From assembly GCF_000745215.1 (NCBI RefSeq), contig NZ_JQNK01000002.1, forward strand, positions 434,001 through 498,000: DNA of 64,000 bases. Direction: 5' to 3'. The DNA comes from Methylosinus sp. PW1 (GTDB lineage Bacteria > Pseudomonadota > Alphaproteobacteria > Rhizobiales > Beijerinckiaceae). The notes under the pieces were generated by a model. It was not told the origin of the DNA. It was given only the letters and a program-made list of their open reading frames with translations, and made no database searches. The translations under genes and the position numbers were made by a program. Positions 57,825 to 64,000 of the stretch are shown here, in pieces. The first letter of the stretch is position 1, and every line of letters begins with the position of its first letter.

Positions 57825-59063
57825 ATGACCGCCGAATCCAACCCGCACCGGCGCAAGAACGCGCTCGCCACGCCCGTCGGCGCGCGGCTGCGCGTCATCG
57901 CCGAAGATAACCGCGCCTGCATTCTCGAAGCATTGCCCAATGTGATCCTGGCGATCCGGCCGGATGGAGTGATCGTCGACGCCAACGCCGCGGCGGAGTC
58001 GTTTTTCGAGATCGGCAAGCCGATTCTCATCGGGCAGGAGCTGAGCCGTCTCGTGCCCTTCGGCTCGCCCTTGATCGCCCTTATCGAGCAGGTGCGCGAG
58101 CGCGGCTCGGCGATCAATGAATATCGCATCGACCTCGGCCGGCCCGGAGCGGAGGGCGAAAGACGCGTCGATGTGCATTGCGCGCCGCTGCCGGACAGCG
58201 AAGGCGGCGTTCTCGTGGTGCTGCAAGAGCGCACAATTGCCGATAAAATAGACAGGCAGCTGACCCATAGGGGGGCGGCGCGCACGGTTTCTGGGCTCGC
58301 GGCGATGCTCGCCCATGAGATCAAGAACCCGCTGTCGGGCATTCGCGGCGCCGCCCAACTGCTGGAAAGCTCTGTGGGAGACGCCGATCGGGCGCTGACT
58401 CGGCTGATCTGCGAGGAGACCGACCGCATCGTCCGCCTCGTCGATCGCATGGAGGTGTTCTCCGACTCGCGGCCGCCGGAGCGCGAGAAGGTCAATATTC
58501 ATGTGGTGCTGGACCATGTGAAGCGCGTCGCTCGCAGCGGCTTCGCCCGCCACATTCGCTTCATCGAGAATTACGACCCGTCGCTGCCGCCTGTCGCCGC
58601 CAATCGCGACCAGCTGGTGCAGGTCTTTCTCAATCTGGTCAAGAATGCGGCCGAGGCGATCGGCGACTCCATAGACGGCGAGATCGAGCTTTCCACCGCC
58701 TTCCGGCCGGGGGTCAGCCTGCGCACCGCCGGCGACAAGCGCCCGGTGGGGCTGCCGCTGGAATTCTGCGTGCGCGACAATGGCCGCGGCGTTCCCGAGG
58801 ACATAGCCGCGCATTTGTTCGATCCCTTCGTCACCACGAAGACTTCTGGAACTGGCCTCGGACTTGCACTGGTGGCCAAGATCGTCAATGACCACGGCGG
58901 CATCGTCGAATGCGAATCTCACCCGAGGCGTACCACTTTCCGTATTTTGATGCCGATGTATCGCAACAAGGACGAGGAGAAGCGCGCGGACGAGCGACGA
59001 GCCAAACGACAATATACCGCCGCCGAGGGAACAGAGCCTGCGCCGAGAGAGCGCCGCTCGTGA
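57825..59063 (+). CDS. ntrB: Nitrogen regulation sensor kinase NtrB
   Basis: A 412-aa soluble kinase/phosphatase for NtrC, controlled by PII (GlnB). PAS domain at ~30-140 ([29 protein letters not shown]), phospho-acceptor H164 in [21 protein letters not shown]-box [14 protein letters not shown]1 [14 protein letters not shown]2 [18 protein letters not shown]. It follows dusB by 61 bp and ntrC follows by 25 bp. The last ~35 residues are a charged tail. Confidence 0.96.
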   Translation: MTAESNPHRRKNALATPVGARLRVIAEDNRACILEALPNVILAIRPDGVIVDANAAAESFFEIGKPILIGQELSRLVPFGSPLIALIEQVRERGSAINEYRIDLGRPGAEGERRVDVHCAPLPDSEGGVLVVLQERTIADKIDRQLTHRGAARTVSGLAAMLAHEIKNPLSGIRGAAQLLESSVGDADRALTRLICEETDRIVRLVDRMEVFSDSRPPEREKVNIHVVLDHVKRVARSGFARHIRFIENYDPSLPPVAANRDQLVQVFLNLVKNAAEAIGDSIDGEIELSTAFRPGVSLRTAGDKRPVGLPLEFCVRDNGRGVPEDIAAHLFDPFVTTKTSGTGLGLALVAKIVNDHGGIVECESHPRRTTFRILMPMYRNKDEEKRADERRAKRQYTAAEGTEPAPRERRS

Positions 59064-59088
59064 GAACGATCTGCTGGAGAAAAATCCG

Positions 59089-60567
59089 ATGACCCACGGC
59101 GAGATTCTGGTCGCCGACGACGACGCCGCGATCAGAACTGTGGTGGCGCAGGCGCTTTCGCGCGCCGGCTATGAGGTGCGCACCACCGGAACGGCCGCGA
59201 CCTTGTGGCGCTGGGTGCAATCGGGCGAGGGCGATCTCGTCGTCACCGATGTGGTGATGCCGGATGAAAACGCCTTCGAGCTGCTGCCGCGCATAAAAAA
59301 GCTGCGCCCCGATCTGCCGATCATCGTGATGAGCGCGCAGAACACTTTCATGACCGCGATCCGCGCCTCCGAGCGTGGCGCTTATGATTATCTGCCCAAG
59401 CCCTTCGATCTGAAGGAGCTGGTCGGCATCGTCGGCCGCGCCATGGCCGAGCCGCGCAAGAAGAACGAGATCGACGGCCCGGACGATATGGAGGGCATGC
59501 CCCTCGTCGGCCGCTCGCAGGCGATGCAGGAGATCTATCGCTCGCTGGCGCGGCTGATGCAGACCGATCTGACCGTCATGATCAATGGCGAGTCGGGCAC
59601 CGGCAAGGAGCTCGTCGCCCGCGCGCTGCACGACTATGGCAAGCGCAAGAAAGGCCCCTTCGTCGCCATCAACATGGCCGCCATCCCGCGCGATCTCATC
59701 GAGAGCGAGCTGTTCGGCCATGAGAAGGGCTCCTTCACCGGCGCCAATCAGCGCTCCATCGGCCGTTTCGAGCAGGCCGAGGGCGGCACGCTGTTCCTGG
59801 ACGAGATCGGCGATATGCCGATGGAGGCGCAGACGCGGCTTTTGCGCGTGCTGCAGCAGGGCGAATATACGACCGTCGGCGGCCGCACGCCGATAAAGAC
59901 CAATGTCCGCATCATCGCCGCGACCAATAAGGATCTGCGCGCGCTGATTCAGCAGGGCCTGTTCCGCGAGGACCTCTATTTCCGCCTCAACGTCGTGCCG
60001 CTGCGCCTGCCGCCGCTGCGCGAGCGCTCCGAGGATATCGCCGACCTCGTGCATCACTTCTTCAAGGTGGCGGCCAGCGAGGGCCTGCCGCAAAAATATA
60101 TCGAGCAGGCGGCGCTCGACCGCATGAAGCGCTATCGCTGGCCGGGCAATATCCGCGAGCTGGAGAATCTCATTCGCCGGCTCGCCGCCCTGCATCCGCA
60201 GGAGGTCATCACCGAGGCGGTGGTGGAGCTCGAGCTCGAACACGAGATGCGTCAGGCCTCGCCCGGCGATCGGCTGCAGCCGGCGGCGTCCATCCTGGCG
60301 GATATGCCCTCCGATAAGGATTTGACGCTCTCCACCTCGGTCGAGCAGCATCTCGCCAAGCTGTTCCGCGACCATGGCGATCGTCTGCCGCCGCCGGGCC
60401 TCTATCACCGCGTCATTCGCGAGATAGAGGTGCCGCTGATCTCCGCCGCGCTCGCCGCGACGCGCGGCAATCAGATCAAGGCGGCGGAGCTTCTGGGCCT
60501 CAACCGCAACACGCTGCGCAAAAAGGTCAACGACCTCGACATTCGGCTGATGCGCTCGCCGCGCTAA
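59089..60567 (+). CDS. ntrC: Nitrogen regulation response regulator NtrC
   Basis: A 492-aa sigma-54 activator. Receiver with D54 ([14 protein letters not shown]) and KPFDL; AAA+ domain with Walker A GESGTGKE (167-174), the sigma-54 loop GSFTGA (214-219; the usual second residue A is S), Walker [14 protein letters not shown]; Fis-type HTH at the C terminus ([33 protein letters not shown]). It activates nitrogen-assimilation genes when nitrogen is short. Confidence 0.97.
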   Translation: MTHGEILVADDDAAIRTVVAQALSRAGYEVRTTGTAATLWRWVQSGEGDLVVTDVVMPDENAFELLPRIKKLRPDLPIIVMSAQNTFMTAIRASERGAYDYLPKPFDLKELVGIVGRAMAEPRKKNEIDGPDDMEGMPLVGRSQAMQEIYRSLARLMQTDLTVMINGESGTGKELVARALHDYGKRKKGPFVAINMAAIPRDLIESELFGHEKGSFTGANQRSIGRFEQAEGGTLFLDEIGDMPMEAQTRLLRVLQQGEYTTVGGRTPIKTNVRIIAATNKDLRALIQQGLFREDLYFRLNVVPLRLPPLRERSEDIADLVHHFFKVAASEGLPQKYIEQAALDRMKRYRWPGNIRELENLIRRLAALHPQEVITEAVVELELEHEMRQASPGDRLQPAASILADMPSDKDLTLSTSVEQHLAKLFRDHGDRLPPPGLYHRVIREIEVPLISAALAATRGNQIKAAELLGLNRNTLRKKVNDLDIRLMRSPR

Positions 60568-60580
60568 GGAAGCGTAGACT

Positions 60581-60748
60581 CCTTCTCCCGCTCGCGGGAG
60601 AAGGTGGCCCTCGCGTCAGCGAGGGTCGGATGAGGGCCATTGCCGCTCATCCGAGGCTTTGAAAAAAACCAACTCTGTCCAGCAAACTCGAAGGACCCTC
60701 ATCCAACCCCGCTGCGCGGGGCCACCTTCTCCCGTAAACGGGAGAAGG
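60581..60748. repeat. BIME-like pair of inverted palindromic units between ntrC and ntrY
   Basis: Left unit CCTTCTCCCGCTCGCGGGAG plus a GTCGGATGAGGG core; right unit CCCTCATCCAACCCCGC plus CCTTCTCCCGTAAACGGGAG, inverted. Same architecture as 8072-8226 and 17691-17858. It separates ntrBC from ntrYX and may uncouple their expression. Confidence 0.8.
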
Positions 60749-60794
60749 GAGCGCGCGAGATTGCCTCTACCGGCGCCACGACCTATACAGGCGC

Positions 60795-63062
60795 ATGTCC
60801 ATGGCGGGAGACATTCAGGCGCCCGAGCCGCCGGCTGCGCCCAGGAAGCGATCCTGGCGGCTGTGGTTCGGGCCGATCGCGGTGGTCGCCGCCGTCGCCT
60901 GCGCGCTCGCCACCTTCTTCGTCATGGCCGAGCTCGCGCCCGTGGCGCCGACCAGCGACGTCGTCTATCCGCTTTTCTTCGCCGACGCCGTCGCGCTGGT
61001 TCTTCTGGTCGCCCTGGTGCTCGTCAAGGCGGGCACGCTCATCGGCTCCTGGCGGCGCGGCGCCGCGGCGGCCGGGCTGCATATTCGCATCCTCGCCTTC
61101 TTTTCCGCCTTGGCGCTGACGCCGGCGATCACCCTCGCCATCGTCGGATCGGTGACGCTCGAGCGCGCGCTGAACCCGCAATTCCTCGCCATGGTGAAAA
61201 CCTCCGTTCACAGCACGGCGGAGGCGGCGCGCGTGTTCCGCGAGACGCAATGCCGCTCGCTGCTGCAGGAGGCGCAGCTCTCCGCCTCGGACCTCGATCG
61301 CGCCCGCGCCATGTTCAACGCCGATCGCGGCCTGTTCCACGAGTTCTTCGTCTCGCGGGCGCGCTTCCTCGGCTTTTCCGTGGCGGCGATCGTCAAGACC
61401 GACGGTCAAATATTGGAGCGCGTCGATGTCACGGCCGACGGCTCGGCCATCGTCATCGCGCCGCCGGCCTCGGATTTCGAGGATGCGCGCAAGGGTGAGC
61501 CGCTCTGCCTCGTCATCGACGATGGGCTCACTTTCGTCGCGCTGCGGCCGCTGTCCAGCTTTCCCGACACATTCCTCTATGTGACGCGGCCGGTCGATCC
61601 TTTCGGCGTGCAATTCCCAGAGCAGGCGGCGAGCCTCATCGCCACCTATGACGCTTTCGAGACCTATCGCGGCGCGGTGAAAAAGGCCTTCACCGTCATG
61701 TATGCGCTGCTCGCCACCATAATGCTGCTGTCGGCGGTGTGGGTCGGGCTCGATTTCGTCGATCGGCTGGTCGCGCCGATTCGCGCGCTCATCGCCGCCA
61801 CCGATCAGGTTTCGGCCGGCAATCTCGACGTGCGCGTCAATGTCGAGCGCTCGCATGGCGATCTCGCGCGGCTCGGCTCCGTCTTCAACAATATGACCAG
61901 CGAGATCGAGCAGCAGCAGAGCCGCCTGCTCGCCGCCAATCACCAGAATGAGGAACGTCGCCTCTTCACCGAGGCGGTGCTCTCCGGCGTGCCGGCGGCC
62001 GTCATCGGCGTCGATGCGGAAGGGCGGATCAATGTGCTGAACCGCTCGGCGGAGGAGCTTCTCGTCGGCGGGGCGGGGCAGGGCGTGGGCGATAAGGACG
62101 GCACGGCGGCGGCGATCGGCGCGCGGGCGGCCGAGGCTCTCCCCGAGATCGCGCCCATTCTGGCGGACGCGGTGGAAGCGTTTCCGCGCGCCATTCAGAC
62201 GCAGATCAATATAAGGCGCGGCGTCAAGGAGCTGACGCTCGCCGTCCGCGTCACCTCGGCGAGCACGCAAAAGGGCGGCGCGCATTTCGTCGTCACGCTG
62301 GACGACATCACCGATCTCGTCACCGCCCAGCGCACCTCCGCCTGGGCCGATGTGGCGCGGCGAATCGCCCATGAGATCAAAAATCCGCTGACGCCGATCC
62401 AGCTCTCCGCCGAGCGGCTGAAGCGCAAATACGGCAAGCACATCACCTTCGAGCGCGACGTCTTCGACCAATGCACCGACACGATCGTGCGCCAGGTCGA
62501 CGACATCAAGCGCATGGTCGACGAATTCGCCTCCTTCGCACGCATGCCCAAGGCGCGGCCGGTGCGCGACGATCTCTGCGACTGCATGCGCCAGGCCTTT
62601 TTTCTGACGCGCGTCGCGCATAACGACGTCGAGATGACGCTCAATCTGCCGGAGGCGCCGGTCTACGCGGTCTTCGATCGAAGGCTGCTGTCGCAGGCGC
62701 TCACCAACATAGTGAAAAACGCAGCCGAAGGCATAGAAGCGCGCGAGGACGCCGGCGCGCTCGCCGCCAAGCGCATCGACATCAGCCTCGGCGTGCGTGA
62801 TCGCATGGCCGAGATCGACGTCGTCGACAATGGCAAGGGCTTTCCCGCCTTCAACCGGCAGCGCCTGCTCGAGCCTTATATGACGACGCGCGCCGAGGGC
62901 ACCGGGCTCGGCCTGCCTATTGTCGCCAAGATCATCGAGGACCATGGCGGCCGACTCGAATTGCTCGACGCCCCCTCCGGGACGGGCGCCTGCGTGCGCC
63001 TGCTGATTCCGCTCGCCGAGACGGCGGCGGAGGAAACGCAGGCGCAGGCCCGGATTTCGTGA
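60795..63062 (+). CDS. ntrY: Sensor kinase NtrY
   Basis: A 755-aa membrane kinase paired with NtrX. Several N-terminal helices (LWFGPIAVVAAVACALATFFVMAEL; LFFADAVALVLLVALVLVKAG; IRILAFFSALALTPAITLAIVG), a periplasmic region, a further helix (KAFTVMYALLATIMLLSAVWVGLDF), HAMP (~330-385), PAS (~395-500), phospho-acceptor H526 ([21 protein letters not shown]), N-box NIVKNAAEGIE and G-box GTGLGLPIVAKIIEDHGG. ATG at 60795 or 60801. Linked to nitrogen and redox signalling in this class. Confidence 0.95.
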   Translation: MSMAGDIQAPEPPAAPRKRSWRLWFGPIAVVAAVACALATFFVMAELAPVAPTSDVVYPLFFADAVALVLLVALVLVKAGTLIGSWRRGAAAAGLHIRILAFFSALALTPAITLAIVGSVTLERALNPQFLAMVKTSVHSTAEAARVFRETQCRSLLQEAQLSASDLDRARAMFNADRGLFHEFFVSRARFLGFSVAAIVKTDGQILERVDVTADGSAIVIAPPASDFEDARKGEPLCLVIDDGLTFVALRPLSSFPDTFLYVTRPVDPFGVQFPEQAASLIATYDAFETYRGAVKKAFTVMYALLATIMLLSAVWVGLDFVDRLVAPIRALIAATDQVSAGNLDVRVNVERSHGDLARLGSVFNNMTSEIEQQQSRLLAANHQNEERRLFTEAVLSGVPAAVIGVDAEGRINVLNRSAEELLVGGAGQGVGDKDGTAAAIGARAAEALPEIAPILADAVEAFPRAIQTQINIRRGVKELTLAVRVTSASTQKGGAHFVVTLDDITDLVTAQRTSAWADVARRIAHEIKNPLTPIQLSAERLKRKYGKHITFERDVFDQCTDTIVRQVDDIKRMVDEFASFARMPKARPVRDDLCDCMRQAFFLTRVAHNDVEMTLNLPEAPVYAVFDRRLLSQALTNIVKNAAEGIEAREDAGALAAKRIDISLGVRDRMAEIDVVDNGKGFPAFNRQRLLEPYMTTRAEGTGLGLPIVAKIIEDHGGRLELLDAPSGTGACVRLLIPLAETAAEETQAQARIS

Positions 63063-63074
63063 ATGGTGAGGAAC

Positions 63075-64000
63075 ATGGTCAGCGACATTCTCATCGTCGA
63101 CGATGAAGAAGACATCAGAGAGCTGGTCGCCGGCATTCTCGGCGACGAGGGCCATGGCGTGCGCACCGCCAAGGACGCCGATGGCGCTCTGGCCGCGATC
63201 GAGCAGCGCCGCCCACATCTCGTTTTCCTCGATATTTGGCTGCAAGGCTCGCGCCTCGACGGCATGCAGGTGCTGGAGATGGTCCAGAAGCAGCACAAGG
63301 ACCTGCCGGTGGTGATGATCTCCGGCCACGGCAATATCGAGACGGCGGTCAGCGCCATAAAGCTCGGCGCCTATGACTTCATAGAAAAGCCCTTCAAGGC
63401 GGACCGACTCGTGCTCGTCGCCGAGCGCGCGCTCGAGGCCTCGCATCTGCGCCGCGAGATCAGCGCGCTGCGCCAGCGCGCCGGCGCCTCGGACCGCATC
63501 GTCGGCAGCTCCTTTCCGGCGCATCAGCTGCAGCAGGTGATCGCCCGCGTCGCGCCGGTCAATTCGCGCGTGCTCATCACCGGCCAGCCGGGCTCCGGCA
63601 AGGAGCTCGCGGCGCGCTGCATCCATGCGGCCTCGCAACGCGCCCTCGGTCCCTTCGTCGTCATCAATGCGGCGACGATCACGCCGGAGAATATGGAAAT
63701 AGAGCTGTTCGGCAGCGAGGGCGGCGAGGGCGCGCGCAAGATCGGCGCGCTGGAGGAGGCCCATGGCGGCACGCTCTTCCTCGACGAGATCGCCGACATG
63801 CCGAAGGACACGCAGGCGAAAATCCTGCGCGTTCTGGTCGAGCAGAATTTTCAGCGTGTCGGCGGGACGGCGCGCGTCGAGGTCGATGTGCGGATCATCT
63901 CCTCATCGGCGCGCGATCTCACCTCGGCGATAGAGGAGGGCGCTCTGCGCGAGGATCTCTTCCATCGCCTCTCCGTGGTGCCGATTCGCATCCCCTCGCT
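63075..64000 (+). CDS. ntrX: Response regulator NtrX (3' end outside window)
   Basis: The first ~308 residues. Receiver with D53 (LVFLDIWLQGSRLDG) and KPFK; AAA+ domain with Walker A GQPGSGKE and Walker [14 protein letters not shown]. Between them the sigma-54 contact loop GAFTGA is missing: the sequence runs ELFGSEGGEGARKIGALEEAHGG, as known for alphaproteobacterial NtrX, which therefore should not activate sigma-54. Start: ATG 63075; an in-frame ATG at 63063, right after the ntrY stop, is also possible. The DNA-binding domain is not in the window. Confidence 0.94.
   Translation, partial: MVSDILIVDDEEDIRELVAGILGDEGHGVRTAKDADGALAAIEQRRPHLVFLDIWLQGSRLDGMQVLEMVQKQHKDLPVVMISGHGNIETAVSAIKLGAYDFIEKPFKADRLVLVAERALEASHLRREISALRQRAGASDRIVGSSFPAHQLQQVIARVAPVNSRVLITGQPGSGKELAARCIHAASQRALGPFVVINAATITPENMEIELFGSEGGEGARKIGALEEAHGGTLFLDEIADMPKDTQAKILRVLVEQNFQRVGGTARVEVDVRIISSSARDLTSAIEEGALREDLFHRLSVVPIRIPS

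Noticed and set aside
60783..63764. 993-aa open frame antisense to ntrY and ntrX
   Set aside because: Spans two real genes on the opposite strand; His/Arg/Asp-rich without domains.

Overview
This 64 kb window looks like chromosomal DNA of a high-GC alphaproteobacterium of the Hyphomicrobiales (Rhizobiales). The evidence is the gene order lipA ... ratA-cinA ... ispDF-dusB-ntrB-ntrC-ntrY-ntrX, a fused IspDF, a CckA hybrid kinase, DksA with a degenerate zinc finger, AapJ/BztA-type and DUF6111/DUF817/DUF2478 families, and CtrA-type boxes. A methanotroph-like family (Methylocystaceae/Beijerinckiaceae) is possible, but nothing here (no pmoA or mxaF) proves it. Nearly all of the window is core chromosome. 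I see no prophage, transposase, CRISPR array, rRNA or tRNA.

Layout. 1-2.5 kb: 3' end of a TonB-dependent receptor, an isolated tuf gene, and a remnant of a second tuf 3' end. 2.5-9.7 kb: small hypothetical, DUF1499 membrane protein, then on the minus strand a metallo-beta-lactamase-fold hydrolase, dnaE2, trmJ and a ParDE toxin-antitoxin pair with a perfect 28-bp operator-like palindrome. 9.8-16 kb: icd, dksA, a frameshifted fliO-like gene, cckA and higBA. 16-21.7 kb: coaD, two cyclophilins, queA, an unknown 114-aa gene, tgt and an orphan DNA methyltransferase. 21.7-28 kb: S41 peptidase, VanX-type dipeptidase, Kef/YbaL-type antiporter, small proteins, CCA nucleotidyltransferase and DUF6111. 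28.3-35.1 kb: a four-gene MoxR / DUF58 / BatA-DUF4159 / VWA-like operon. 35.2-43.4 kb: metC, an orphan amino-acid binding protein, DUF817, DUF2478, VWA, DnaJ-like, a D,D-carboxypeptidase with SPOR domain, and phasin. 43.6-49.5 kb: dnaE, a small membrane protein, lipA, DUF488 and ratA. 49.5-64 kb: cinA, divergent oxyR/katG, a chemoreceptor, ispDF, then the nitrogen-regulation operon dusB-ntrB-ntrC-ntrY-ntrX, cut by the window edge.

How it fits together. Several functional circuits can be read. A perfect CtrA box lies between cckA (the kinase that feeds CtrA) and the divergent fliO-like gene, and a second perfect box lies upstream of the moxR operon. OxyR, with both redox cysteines, is divergent from a catalase-peroxidase that carries an export signal. 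queA and tgt, two steps of tRNA queuosine synthesis, bracket an unknown gene, and this Tgt lacks three of the four usual zinc ligands. Phasin suggests polyhydroxybutyrate storage. The NtrBC and NtrYX pairs give nitrogen sensing.

The most unusual features are palindromic repeat elements inserted in frame into dnaE2 at two places, the tuf tail remnant, the zinc-site-less Tgt, the one-base frameshift in the fliO-like gene, and the pair of CtrA boxes. I did not find a convincing wholly new defence or metabolic system; most of the window is ordinary housekeeping DNA.
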